Shown here piece by piece: positions 17,664 through 26,623 of a DNA stretch of 59,354 bases. Below the pieces are notes generated by a model. The model saw nothing but the letters and a program-made list of their open reading frames with translations. It was not told the origin of the DNA and did not search any database. Source of the DNA: Flavobacterium bizetiae. GTDB taxonomy: Bacteria; Bacteroidota; Bacteroidia; Flavobacteriales; Flavobacteriaceae. The stretch spans positions 1 through 59,354 of the forward strand of contig NZ_CADCSU010000026.1 of the NCBI RefSeq assembly GCF_902804475.1, in the 5' to 3' direction. Position 1 is the first letter of the stretch; each line of letters begins with the position of its first letter. A program made the position numbers and the translations under genes.

Positions 17664-18716
17664 ATGGAAAGTGCATTTATTATAGAAAAAAGTGTCGTTA
17701 TTGTTGTCGTTTTTGCGATAACCATGGTTATGGCAATGTATTCTACCTGGGCTGAACGTAAAGTTGCAGCTTTTCTACAAGATCGTGTAGGACCAAACCG
17801 TGCAGGATGGGGTGGTTTATTACAACCTCTTGCAGATGGTATGAAATTATTCTCGAAAGAAGAGTTTTTCCCAAACACACCAAACAAATTTTTATTTGTT
17901 GTAGGACCTGCAATTGCAATGAGTACGGCATTAATGACAAGTGCTGTTATTCCGTGGGGAGATAAATTGCATGTTTTTGGCCGCGATGTAGTTTTACAGG
18001 CAACTGATATTAATATTGGTATATTATACATTTTTGGAGTATTATCAGTAGGGGTTTACGGCATCATGATTGGTGGATGGGCTTCTAACAATAAATTCTC
18101 ATTAATGGGAGCTATTCGTGCAGCATCTCAAATGGTTTCGTATGAGGTTGCTATGGGATTATCAATAATTGCTTTATTGATGATGACCGGAACTTTAAGC
18201 TTAAAAACAATTTCTGAGCAACAAGCCGGAATGAACTGGAACGTTTTTTATCAGCCTTTATCATTCTTAATTTTCCTTATTTGTTCTTTTGCAGAAACAA
18301 ACAGAACTCCTTTCGACTTAGCAGAATGTGAAAACGAATTAATTGGAGGTTACCATACAGAATACTCATCTATGAAAATGGGATTTTATTTATTTGCTGA
18401 ATATGCGAGTATGTTTATCTCTGCTACTATTATTTCTGTTTTGTTTTTCGGTGGATACAATTATCCTGGAATGCAATGGATGGTAGAAAATGTAGGGGTT
18501 AACGTTGCTAATCTATTAGGAATTGCTGCATTGTTTGCAAAATTATGTTTCTTCATATTTTTCTATATGTGGGTACGTTGGACAATTCCGAGATTTAGAT
18601 ATGACCAATTAATGAACTTAGGCTGGAGAATTTTAATCCCGCTTTCGATTATTAATATCATGATTACAGGTGTTGTAATTTTAAGACATGATATTGCAGC
18701 AGCTTTAGGATTCTAA
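17664..18716 (+). CDS. nuoH: NADH-quinone oxidoreductase subunit H
   Basis: A 350-residue membrane subunit with about eight helices that connects the hydrophilic arm to the proton-pumping arm and lines the quinone tunnel. Diagnostic loops are AERKVAAFLQDRVGPNRAGW (residues about 31-50), the acidic loop ETNRTPFDLAECENELIGGY (about 214-233) and the C-terminal WVRWTIPRFRYDQLM. The start is three bases after nuoG. A 157-base gap carrying a structured repeat (18728-18804) follows before nuoI. Confidence 0.97.
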   Translation: MESAFIIEKSVVIVVVFAITMVMAMYSTWAERKVAAFLQDRVGPNRAGWGGLLQPLADGMKLFSKEEFFPNTPNKFLFVVGPAIAMSTALMTSAVIPWGDKLHVFGRDVVLQATDINIGILYIFGVLSVGVYGIMIGGWASNNKFSLMGAIRAASQMVSYEVAMGLSIIALLMMTGTLSLKTISEQQAGMNWNVFYQPLSFLIFLICSFAETNRTPFDLAECENELIGGYHTEYSSMKMGFYLFAEYASMFISATIISVLFFGGYNYPGMQWMVENVGVNVANLLGIAALFAKLCFFIFFYMWVRWTIPRFRYDQLMNLGWRILIPLSIINIMITGVVILRHDIAAALGF

Positions 18717-18727
18717 GAACTGTAATG

Positions 18728-18804
18728 CCTAGCCCTGATAGAAGCGGCATCCTTTATTTTTTTTCTTTAAAAAAATAAAGATATAGCGGATAGCAGGATT
18801 AGCT
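18728..18804 (+). repeat. CTAGCCC-type structured repeat, copy A (inside the nuo operon)
   Basis: The element begins CTAGCCCTGATAG and ends GGATAGCAGGATTAGC. A central hairpin pairs CTTTATTTTTTT with AAAAAAATAAAG. Compared with the other copies (32627, 38081, 53729), the outer stem reads CCTG/CAGG instead of CCCG/CGGG, a compensated change. It is the only copy lying between two co-transcribed genes (nuoH and nuoI), so it must be part of the nuo mRNA. Confidence 0.8.
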
Positions 18805-18873
18805 TCAAAATAATAATAAAACAGATTTGCCTTGTTTCATACAAACCGTAAATCGTAAATCATACATTAAAAA

Positions 18874-19419
18874 ATGTCAATAGAAACTATATCATTATCG
18901 GGTAGAAAAAAGATGGTCTCTAATAAAGAGATGACTTTTTTAGAGCGATTGTATCTTGTGGCGATTGTGAAAGGATTGTTTATCACACTTAAACACTTAT
19001 TCAGAAAAAAAATCACGATTCATTATCCTGAGCAAGTGCGTGAAATGAGTCCGGTTTATCGTGGTCAGCACCAGTTAAAACGTGATGAGCAAGGTCGTGA
19101 AAACTGTACCGCTTGCGGATTATGTGCTTTATCATGTCCTGCTGAAGCAATTACTATGAAAGCTGCTGAGCGTAAAGCTGATGAAAAACATTTGTACAGA
19201 GAAGAAAAATATGCTTCGATCTACGAAATCAATATGTTACGTTGTATTTTTTGCGGTTTATGCGAAGAAGCATGTCCAAAAGACGCCATTTATTTGACGA
19301 CTTCAAAAGTATTGGTTCCTTCTAGCTACGAAAGAGAAGATTTCATCTTTGGAAAAGACAGATTAGTGATGCCTCTTGATGTGGCTATCAAAAATGCTCA
19401 ACTTAATAATGCTAACTAA
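18874..19419 (+). CDS. nuoI: NADH-quinone oxidoreductase subunit I
   Basis: A 181-residue peripheral subunit with two [4Fe-4S] clusters (N6a and N6b) that bridge NuoG and NuoB. Both 8Fe-ferredoxin motifs are intact: C78-x2-C81-x2-C84-x3-C88 and C124-x2-C127-x2-C130-x3-C134. An amphipathic N-terminal helix (about residues 19-45) anchors it to the membrane arm. nuoJ starts immediately at the next base after the stop codon. Confidence 0.96.
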   Translation: MSIETISLSGRKKMVSNKEMTFLERLYLVAIVKGLFITLKHLFRKKITIHYPEQVREMSPVYRGQHQLKRDEQGRENCTACGLCALSCPAEAITMKAAERKADEKHLYREEKYASIYEINMLRCIFCGLCEEACPKDAIYLTTSKVLVPSSYEREDFIFGKDRLVMPLDVAIKNAQLNNAN

Positions 19420-19959
19420 ATGATACATATTCCTGATTTTGCACACGCAACAACTGTACAAATTATATTTTGTTTCTTAGCGTTTATTACGGTGATTACC
19501 GCTTTTTTGACCATTTTTAGCAGAAATCCAATTCATAGTGCTATCTATTTAGTAATTTGTTTCTTCTCGATTGCTGGTCACTATTTATTATTAAATGCTC
19601 AGTTTTTGGCTATTGTACATATTATAGTCTACTCCGGAGCAATCATGATTTTATTCCTGTTTACGATCATGTTGATGAACCTGAACGAACAACGAGAAGT
19701 ACACAGACCTAGAATTACACGTTTAGGTGCTATTGTTTCTTTTTGTTTGATTTGCATTGTTTTAATTGCAATTTTCATCAACTCTAAGCCAATTGTTGAA
19801 TACGATCCGTCTAACGGAGAAGATTTCCAATCGATTAAGGTATTAGGTAAAATATTATTGAACGAATATATGGTTCCGTTTGAATTCGCTTCGATCTTGC
19901 TTTTAGTAGCTATGATTGGAACTGTACTATTGTCTAAAAAAGAAAAATTAAATAAATAA
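19420..19959 (+). CDS. nuoJ: NADH-quinone oxidoreductase subunit J
   Basis: A 179-residue membrane subunit with five helices. The diagnostic segment [20 protein letters not shown] (about residues 32-51) and the pi-bulge-bearing third helix [16 protein letters not shown] are present. It directly abuts nuoI and overlaps nuoK by one base (TAATG), which points to translational coupling. Confidence 0.95.
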   Translation: MIHIPDFAHATTVQIIFCFLAFITVITAFLTIFSRNPIHSAIYLVICFFSIAGHYLLLNAQFLAIVHIIVYSGAIMILFLFTIMLMNLNEQREVHRPRITRLGAIVSFCLICIVLIAIFINSKPIVEYDPSNGEDFQSIKVLGKILLNEYMVPFEFASILLLVAMIGTVLLSKKEKLNK

Positions 19960-20279
19960 TGGGTAATATATTAAATCAAATAGGTATTGAAAACTACATC
20001 TTTTTAAGTGTTGTACTTTTCTGTATTGGTATTTTTGGTGTATTGTACAGACGAAATGCTATTATCGTTTTCATGTCTATCGAAATCATGTTGAATGCTG
20101 TTAACCTTTTATTTGTTGCTTTTTCAACTTATCATCAAGATGCGCAAGGACAAGTCTTTGTATTCTTTTCGATGGCAGTTGCTGCAGCAGAAGTTGCAGT
20201 TGGATTGGCTATTTTAGTTTCGATCTTTAGAAATTTAGGTTCGATTAGTATCGATAATTTAAAAAATTTAAAAGGATAA
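19959..20279 (+). CDS. nuoK: NADH-quinone oxidoreductase subunit K
   Basis: A 106-residue subunit with three helices. The two conserved buried glutamates of the proton-transfer chain are seen in [12 protein letters not shown] and [11 protein letters not shown]. Length is standard. It overlaps nuoJ by one base and is followed by nuoL after six bases. Confidence 0.95.
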   Translation: MGNILNQIGIENYIFLSVVLFCIGIFGVLYRRNAIIVFMSIEIMLNAVNLLFVAFSTYHQDAQGQVFVFFSMAVAAAEVAVGLAILVSIFRNLGSISIDNLKNLKG

Positions 20280-20285
20280 ATAGAA

Positions 20286-22169
20286 ATGGATACCAATTTA
20301 GCTTTACTTTTAGTTTTATCTCCTTTTTTAGGATTTTTAATCAATGTTTTCTTTGGCAAAAGCTTAGGGAAAACAGTTTCAGGAATCATTGGGACTGCTG
20401 CTGTAGTAGTTTCTTTTGCCGTAACACTTTTCTTTTTCAATCAATTAAGCCAAACAAAACAAGCTGTTCAGGTTACTTTATTTGACTGGATTGAAATTAG
20501 TAACATCAAAATTAATCTTGGATTTTTATTAGATCAATTATCATTGCTTTGGTTGCTTTTTGTAACTGGTATTGGTTCATTGATACACTTATACTCTATA
20601 AGTTATATGCACGATGACGAAAATATGCACAAGTTTTTTGCGTATTTGAATTTGTTCGTATTCTTCATGATTACGCTTGTAATTGGAAGTAACTTATTAG
20701 TTCTATTTATTGGTTGGGAAGGTGTTGGACTTTGTTCGTACTTATTAATTGGATTCTGGCATAAAAATCAGGATTACAATGATGCTGCGAAAAAAGCTTT
20801 CATCATGAACAGAATTGGAGATTTAGGTCTTTTAATTGGGATGTTTATTCTTGGTTCAATGTTCTCGACATTAGATTATGCAACTTTAAAAACTGCTATT
20901 GCAGGAGCAACAAACTTAAATTTACCGTTGCTTTCATTAGCTGCTTTATGCTTATTTATTGGAGCTTGTGGTAAATCGGCACAAATCCCGTTATACACCT
21001 GGTTACCTGATGCGATGGCTGGACCAACTCCGGTTTCTGCATTGATTCACGCTGCAACAATGGTTACGGCTGGTATCTTTATGATCACGAGATTAAATTT
21101 TGTTTTTGATTTAGCACATGATGTTCAAAATGTTATTGCTGTTATTGGAGCCATAACTTCATTAGTTGCTGCAACAATTGGTTTAGTTCAGACAGATATT
21201 AAAAAAGTATTGGCCTACTCTACTGTTTCTCAGTTAGGTTTAATGTTTTTAGCTTTAGGATTTGGCGCTTATGAAGTGGCTGTTTTTCACGTAATAACAC
21301 ACGCTTTCTTTAAAGCTTGTTTATTCTTAGGTTCAGGTTCTGTAATTCACGGTTTACACGGAGAACAGGATATGCGTAAAATGGGTGGTTTGCGTAAAGC
21401 AATGCCAATCACTTTCTGGACAATGTTAATTTCATCATTGGCTATTTCAGGAGTTCCATTTTTCTCAGGTTTCTTCTCTAAAGATGAAATTTTATTAACG
21501 GCTTTCGAACATAGTAAAACGCTTTACGCTATAGGATCTATTGCTTCTATCATGACAGCATTTTATATGTTTAGATTGATGTTCCTTACTTTCTTTAAAG
21601 ATTTTAGAGGAACTGAAGAGCAAAAACATCACTTACATGAAAGTGACGGATTAATTACTTTCCCTTTAATTATTTTAGCTATTCTGGCTACTTTTGGCGG
21701 AATCATTAGCTTACCTGGAAACAGTTGGTTAAATGAATATTTAGCGCCTCTTTTCACAAAAGTGGCTGGCGAAGAACATCATTTAGGCACAACAGAATAT
21801 ACCTTGATGGGAGTTGCTGTTTTAGGTGGATTATTAGGTATTCTAATTGCTTATATTAAATACTTCAAACAAGATAATGTTCCGGAAGCAGATGAAAACA
21901 TTACTGGTTTAACCAAAGTTTTATACAACAAGTATTATGTAGACGAAGCTTACGATGCAATATTTGTTCGCTCTATTAACGGATTATCAAGATTTTTCAG
22001 AGACTATATTGAAACTGGTTTATCTGCCCTTGTTTTTGGATTAGGAAAAGTAACCAATGAAATCGCTTTTCAGGGTAAAAAATTACAAAACGGAAGTATT
22101 GGATTATATCTTTTTGCCTTTGTTTTAGGTCTTTGCGCCATTGTTTCCTATATATTTTTAGCTAAATAA
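20286..22169 (+). CDS. nuoL: NADH-quinone oxidoreductase subunit L
   Basis: A 627-residue antiporter-like proton-pumping subunit at the end of the membrane arm, with about 15-16 helices and the long lateral helix near the C terminus. Conserved proton-path residues are in WEGVGLCSYLLIGFW, IPLYTWLPDAMAGPTPVSALIHAATMV (K/H region, read in parts) and STVSQLGLM. Length is normal. It is ten bases from nuoM. Confidence 0.96.
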   Translation: MDTNLALLLVLSPFLGFLINVFFGKSLGKTVSGIIGTAAVVVSFAVTLFFFNQLSQTKQAVQVTLFDWIEISNIKINLGFLLDQLSLLWLLFVTGIGSLIHLYSISYMHDDENMHKFFAYLNLFVFFMITLVIGSNLLVLFIGWEGVGLCSYLLIGFWHKNQDYNDAAKKAFIMNRIGDLGLLIGMFILGSMFSTLDYATLKTAIAGATNLNLPLLSLAALCLFIGACGKSAQIPLYTWLPDAMAGPTPVSALIHAATMVTAGIFMITRLNFVFDLAHDVQNVIAVIGAITSLVAATIGLVQTDIKKVLAYSTVSQLGLMFLALGFGAYEVAVFHVITHAFFKACLFLGSGSVIHGLHGEQDMRKMGGLRKAMPITFWTMLISSLAISGVPFFSGFFSKDEILLTAFEHSKTLYAIGSIASIMTAFYMFRLMFLTFFKDFRGTEEQKHHLHESDGLITFPLIILAILATFGGIISLPGNSWLNEYLAPLFTKVAGEEHHLGTTEYTLMGVAVLGGLLGILIAYIKYFKQDNVPEADENITGLTKVLYNKYYVDEAYDAIFVRSINGLSRFFRDYIETGLSALVFGLGKVTNEIAFQGKKLQNGSIGLYLFAFVLGLCAIVSYIFLAK

Positions 22170-22179
22170 TTTTACAACT

Positions 22180-23619
22180 ATGAACGTTTCTCTTATATTA
22201 ATTATTCTTCTAATTGGTGCATTTGCCACTTATTTTGCAGGTGACAAACTAGCATCTAAAGTAGCTTTGTTCTTTAGTTTGGCGGCTTTAGGTTGTTCAA
22301 TTGTATTACTAAATCATTTTTATGCTGGTGACGACATCAGTTTAATAAGCACCTGGATTACTAAACCTAACATTTCATTTGCTTTAAAAGCAGACGGATT
22401 AGGAATTGCAATGCTTTTGCTGACTGTGGCTTTAACGCCAATTATTATATTCTCTTCTTTTGGAAATGAATATAAAAATGCGAAAGGTTTTTATGCTTTA
22501 ATTTTATTTATGGCATTTGCTATGACAGGAACTTTCCTTGCAGCAGATGGTCTTTTATATTATATTTTCTGGGAATTAGCACTTATTCCTATTTACTTTA
22601 TTGCTCTTATTTGGGGTAACGGTGATGCTGAAGAACGCAGAAAAGCAGTGATTAAATTCTTTATTTATACACTTGCAGGTTCATTATTCATGTTGATTGC
22701 TTTTATCTATTTATACCAAAAAGCTGGCAGTTTCTTAATTGAAGATTTATATAAAGTAAATTTATCAGCTACTGAACAACTTTGGATATTCTTAGCTTTC
22801 TTCTTAGCTTATGCAATTAAAATTCCTATTATTCCTTTCCATACATGGCAAGCAAGTGTATACCAAAAAGCACCAACTGTTGGAACAATGCTTTTATCTG
22901 GTATTATGCTAAAAATGGGATTATACAGTGTTATTCGTTGGCAATTGCCAATTGCACCTTTGGCTGCAAAAGAATACATGAATATCTTCATTGGTTTAGG
23001 AATTGCGGGCGTTATCTACGGATCGATTGTTGCTTTAAGACAAAAAGATTTAAAGAAATTATTAGCTTATTCTTCGTTAGCACACGTTGGATTAATTGCT
23101 GCCGGAACTTATACGTTGACTATTGATGGTTTACGCGGAGCGGTATTGCAAATGATTGCACACGGTTTTGTTGTAGTAGGTTTATTCTATGCTGCCGAAG
23201 TTATCTTTAGAAGATTTGAAACAAGAGAAATTGGTGAGATGGGCGGAATTCGTACTCAGTCTCCAAAATTCACTTCTATGTTTTTAATTTTGGTATTAGC
23301 TTCTGTAGCTTTACCAAGTACTTTTAACTTTGTTGGAGAGTTTACTGTTTTGTATAGTCTTTCTCAAATCAATATTTGGTTTGCTGTTTTAGGTGGAACA
23401 ACTATTATTTTAGGAGCTTATTATATGCTTAAAATGTTTCAAAATGTAATGTTGGGAGAAACGAATTCTAAAACTTTTGCAGATGTTTCTGTAAATGAAG
23501 GAATTTCATTCGTAGTAATTATTGCGGTTTTAATATTCTTCGGATTTTATCCTAAACCAATTACAGACTTGATTACGCCAAGTTTAGAAACAATTCTAAA
23601 CGTTATCAATAAAAATTAA
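22180..23619 (+). CDS. nuoM: NADH-quinone oxidoreductase subunit M
   Basis: A 479-residue antiporter-like proton-pumping subunit with about 14 helices. The family blocks FYIFWELALIPIYFI-like (residues about 126-140, with the key glutamate), KIPIIPFHTWQ and SSLAHVGLI are intact. It lies between nuoL and nuoN in the standard order; a 63-base gap precedes nuoN. Confidence 0.96.
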   Translation: MNVSLILIILLIGAFATYFAGDKLASKVALFFSLAALGCSIVLLNHFYAGDDISLISTWITKPNISFALKADGLGIAMLLLTVALTPIIIFSSFGNEYKNAKGFYALILFMAFAMTGTFLAADGLLYYIFWELALIPIYFIALIWGNGDAEERRKAVIKFFIYTLAGSLFMLIAFIYLYQKAGSFLIEDLYKVNLSATEQLWIFLAFFLAYAIKIPIIPFHTWQASVYQKAPTVGTMLLSGIMLKMGLYSVIRWQLPIAPLAAKEYMNIFIGLGIAGVIYGSIVALRQKDLKKLLAYSSLAHVGLIAAGTYTLTIDGLRGAVLQMIAHGFVVVGLFYAAEVIFRRFETREIGEMGGIRTQSPKFTSMFLILVLASVALPSTFNFVGEFTVLYSLSQINIWFAVLGGTTIILGAYYMLKMFQNVMLGETNSKTFADVSVNEGISFVVIIAVLIFFGFYPKPITDLITPSLETILNVINKN

Positions 23620-23682
23620 TATTTTAATAAAAATAAATTAGGGCATCATTAGTTTGAGATTTCCTAAATCAAAAAAACAAAA

Positions 23683-25074
23683 ATGAATACATTAATAGCT
23701 ATAACAGGATTGGGTATTTTCTGCCTATTGTTTGAAATTCTTAATTTAAGAAAGGCCATTGTTCCAATTACCATTATTGGTTTGTTGGGTGTTTTGGCAA
23801 TTAACTATTACGAATTTGGATCAACAGCAAGTTACTATAATAATATGATTACGGTAAGTAAGTTCTCTACTTCGTTTTCATCATTATTTATTATTCTAAC
23901 TATTTTCTTAGTAGCGTTAAGTCATAATTTTTACGAAAATCATCCAACAAAAATCTCTGATTTTGTGGCTATAAAAATCTTTTTATTGGCTGGAGGAGTA
24001 GCAATGGTTTCTTTTGGAAACTTAGCAATGTTTTTCTTAGGAATCGAAATTTTATCAATTGCACTTTATGTATTGGCAGCAAGCGAAAGACTAAATTTAA
24101 AAAGTAATGAAGCAGGTATGAAATACTTTTTGATGGGATCTTTTGCATCAGGAATTATTTTGTTCGGAATCTGTTTGATTTACGGAGCAATGGGAAGCTT
24201 TGATGTTGCTGAAATTCATGAAACTTCTTTATCTGCTGAATTACCAATCTGGTTTCCTATCGGAATGATTTTAATGATTATTGGTATGTTGTTTAAAGTT
24301 GCTGCAGTTCCTTTTCATTTCTGGGCTCCGGATGTTTACGAAGGATCTCCAGCTTTGACTACTGCATTAATGAGTACTTTAGCAAAAGTTGTAGCTATTG
24401 CAACACTTTATAAATTAGTTTCGGCATTAAATTTTGTTCCGTCTTTAGACAATCAGGATCTTTTAGGAACATTTGAAAACATTGTCGTAATCATTTCGAT
24501 TGCTTCTATGACTGTTGGTAATATAATGGCATTGCGTCAGGTAAACGTAAAACGTATGTTAGCATTCTCAGGAATTTCTCATGCAGGTTTTATGTTGATG
24601 ACTTTATTAACTATTGCAACATCAGCAGGTGTTTTATTATATTATACTGCTGCTTATGCATTAGCCGGAATTGCTGCTTTTAGTGTTATACTATATGTTT
24701 GCAAAAATCAGGATAATGAAGATATTACAAATTTTCACGGTTTAGGAAAAACAAATCCTTTATTGGCGGCAATCCTGACAGGTTCATTATTATCTATGGC
24801 GGGTATTCCTATTTTTTCAGGATTCTTTGCTAAACTATTTTTATTCAATCAAACTATCAAGGCTGGATATATCGCTTTAGTAATTGTTGCCGTTATCAAC
24901 TCTATTATTAGTGTTGGATATTATTTCAAATTAATATTGGCCATGTATTCTAAAGAACCAAACCAGGAACGTACCGGAAAACCTTTTCTTATTTATGCAG
25001 TGGCGGTAATTTCAATTACCTTAAATATTGTTTTAGGTTTATTCCCTTCTTTAGTTTTAGATTTATTGAACTAA
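23683..25074 (+). CDS. nuoN: NADH-quinone oxidoreductase subunit N
   Basis: A 463-residue antiporter-like proton-pumping subunit with about 14 helices. Motifs include FFLGIEILSIALYVLAAS (key glutamate), KVAAVPFHFWAPDVYEGSP and AFSGISHAGFML. It is the last gene of the nuo operon and is followed by a strong terminator. Confidence 0.96.
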   Translation: MNTLIAITGLGIFCLLFEILNLRKAIVPITIIGLLGVLAINYYEFGSTASYYNNMITVSKFSTSFSSLFIILTIFLVALSHNFYENHPTKISDFVAIKIFLLAGGVAMVSFGNLAMFFLGIEILSIALYVLAASERLNLKSNEAGMKYFLMGSFASGIILFGICLIYGAMGSFDVAEIHETSLSAELPIWFPIGMILMIIGMLFKVAAVPFHFWAPDVYEGSPALTTALMSTLAKVVAIATLYKLVSALNFVPSLDNQDLLGTFENIVVIISIASMTVGNIMALRQVNVKRMLAFSGISHAGFMLMTLLTIATSAGVLLYYTAAYALAGIAAFSVILYVCKNQDNEDITNFHGLGKTNPLLAAILTGSLLSMAGIPIFSGFFAKLFLFNQTIKAGYIALVIVAVINSIISVGYYFKLILAMYSKEPNQERTGKPFLIYAVAVISITLNIVLGLFPSLVLDLLN

Positions 25075-25095
25075 AATTTTACTCAAAATATAAAG

Positions 25096-25127
25096 AAATC
25101 CATTCGTTATCGCGAATGGATTTTTTA
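25096..25127 (+). terminator. Terminator of the nuo operon
   Basis: Perfect stem AAATCCATTCG with CGAATGGATTT around a six-base loop, running into a T tract. Confidence 0.9.
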
Positions 25128-25206
25128 TTTTAAGAACATTCTATTTCAGAAGAGAAATTCATGTTAAAAATTTAACTTAAACACTACGAGCTTCAAAAAA
25201 ACTCCA

Positions 25207-25214
25207 TATATTTG
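25207..25214 (+). promoter_or_regulatory. -7 element upstream of the Bax-inhibitor-1 family gene
   Basis: TATATTTG matches TAnnTTTG exactly. Transcription would begin near 25221, after the ATG at 25212, which supports the start at 25239. No good TTTG is seen 19-21 bases upstream. Confidence 0.55.
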
Positions 25215-25238
25215 GGTTCATTTAAATGTATTAGAAAT

Positions 25239-26012
25239 ATGAACTTCAACTCAAAAAATCCATTTTTAAGCAACAAGCGTTTTTCATCAAATGCTGTTTC
25301 AAAAGCTGAAGAAGTACACCAAGCTCAAATTATTGATTACAATCAGGAAATGACTTTGTCAGGTACTATCAATAAAACAGCTATTTTATTTTTAATATTA
25401 TGCGGATCTGCAATGATAACATGGTGGATGGCATTTAACGGAATGAATGCATTACTACCTGCAATTGGTGGAGCAATAATAGGTTTTATTTTGGTTTTAG
25501 TATCAGTATTCAAACCTCACCTTTCTCCTTATTTAGCTCCTGGATATGCCTTATTTGAGGGATTATTTATTGGAGGAATTTCTGCTATTTTTGAAGCAAA
25601 ATATCCGGGAATTGTAATCAACGCTGTTAGCGCAACTTTAGTAACGTTTTTAGTTTGCTTAGGTTTATATAAATTTAAAATTGTAAAAGTTACAGAACAA
25701 TTTAAGTCAGTAGTTATTGCTGCTACTTTAGCGATTGCCACGTATTATTTGATTTCGTGGATTGCTTCTCTAATTTTTAATTTTACTCCAGTTCACTACG
25801 GAAACGGAATGATGAGTATCGGAATTAGTGTTTTTGTGATCATCATTGCTGCTTTGAACCTTTTCTTAGATTTTGATCAAATCGAAAGAGGAGTTCAGGA
25901 AAGAATGCCAAAATTCATGGAATGGTACGGCGCTATGGGATTAATGATTACTCTGGTTTGGTTATATATCGAATTCTTAAGATTACTATCTAAATTATCA
26001 AGTAAAGATTAA
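25239..26012 (+). CDS. Bax inhibitor-1 / YccA family membrane protein
   Basis: A 257-residue inner-membrane protein with a hydrophilic N terminus of about 45 residues and seven predicted helices. The family signature is seen in LAPGYALFEGLFIGGISAIFE (read in two parts) and in the last loop LDFDQIERGVQE with its conserved acidic residues, which form a pH-sensing pair in characterised homologues such as B. subtilis YetJ. Homologues are calcium-leak channels or quality-control factors of membrane proteases; which role applies here is unknown. The start at 25239 (MNFNSKNPFL) follows an A-rich stretch and the promoter element at 25207-25214. The gene is monocistronic. Confidence 0.9.
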   Translation: MNFNSKNPFLSNKRFSSNAVSKAEEVHQAQIIDYNQEMTLSGTINKTAILFLILCGSAMITWWMAFNGMNALLPAIGGAIIGFILVLVSVFKPHLSPYLAPGYALFEGLFIGGISAIFEAKYPGIVINAVSATLVTFLVCLGLYKFKIVKVTEQFKSVVIAATLAIATYYLISWIASLIFNFTPVHYGNGMMSIGISVFVIIIAALNLFLDFDQIERGVQERMPKFMEWYGAMGLMITLVWLYIEFLRLLSKLSSKD

Positions 26013-26031
26013 TTCTTTTAATAATAAATAC

Positions 26032-26065
26032 AAAGCCTTTTTGAGAAATCAGAAAGGCTTTTTTT
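26032..26065 (+). terminator. Terminator of the Bax-inhibitor-1 family gene
   Basis: AAAGCCTTT pairs with AAAGGCTTT, followed by T residues. Confidence 0.85.
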
Positions 26066-26420
26066 ATGCTTTCTATTGAAGTTTTAAATTAAAATATTGT
26101 CTCCAAAAAGCTTAAATATTATTTCGAATATTTCTTAAAATTCGTTCAAAGATTTTTAATTTATCATCTGGTTTAGCTTTAAATCTACTCTCCTTTTATC
26201 TTCTTTTTTAGACTAATCATTCGCAAATATTCCTTCATAAAAAAGAAATTCAACTTCAATTTATTTAAAATTCACCTATTTTATTGCTGTTTTTTCTTAC
26301 TTTTTAAGATCTGTTATTTTAATCTTATTCAATATTAAAATTACTTTCAAATAGTAATAAGTTCCAGTTTTTTAATTTACAAAAATTCAATAAAAATAAA
26401 GGCACACAACGGTTTCTGTC
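26066..26420. other. Non-coding A+T-rich gap before the pectate lyase
   Basis: No credible reading frame is visible on either strand in these bases. They lead into a long perfect palindrome and the pectate lyase promoter. Confidence 0.5.
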
Positions 26421-26461
26421 ATTATGTAATAAATTGCATTTAATGCAATTTATTACATAAT
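26421..26461. repeat. Perfect 20-base inverted repeat upstream of the pectate lyase promoter
   Basis: The arm at 26421-26440 (ATTATGTAATAAATTGCATT) is exactly the reverse complement of 26442-26461, around a single central T at 26441. It can form a cruciform or act as a two-fold symmetric protein site. It lies about 80 bases upstream of the promoter and is not followed by a T tract that would make it a terminator for the plus strand. Confidence 0.85.
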
Positions 26462-26513
26462 ACTCATTTATATGGTATAATTTTTAAACTATAATTTATT
26501 TTTTACAACTTTT

Positions 26514-26545
26514 TTTATAAATATCAAAAATTAATAATACTTTTG
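26514..26545 (+). promoter_or_regulatory. Promoter of the pectate lyase gene
   Basis: TTTA at 26514-26517 (one mismatch to TTTG), a 20-base spacer, and TACTTTTG at 26538-26545. Transcription would start near 26552. Confidence 0.65.
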
Positions 26546-26559
26546 TGTAATCGATTACA
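26546..26559. promoter_or_regulatory. Operator-like palindrome TGTAATCGATTACA over the transcription start
   Basis: A perfect 14-base palindrome with a central CG begins directly after the -7 element and covers the predicted transcription start. Size, symmetry and central CG are typical of LacI-family operators, which often repress sugar-degradation genes in Bacteroidota; the regulator itself is not in the window. Confidence 0.6.
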
Positions 26560-26623
26560 ATTAAATTAATTGTTTCGATACCCAAAAAACCACAAAAACT
26601 TTATTAACGAAAAAACCACAATT

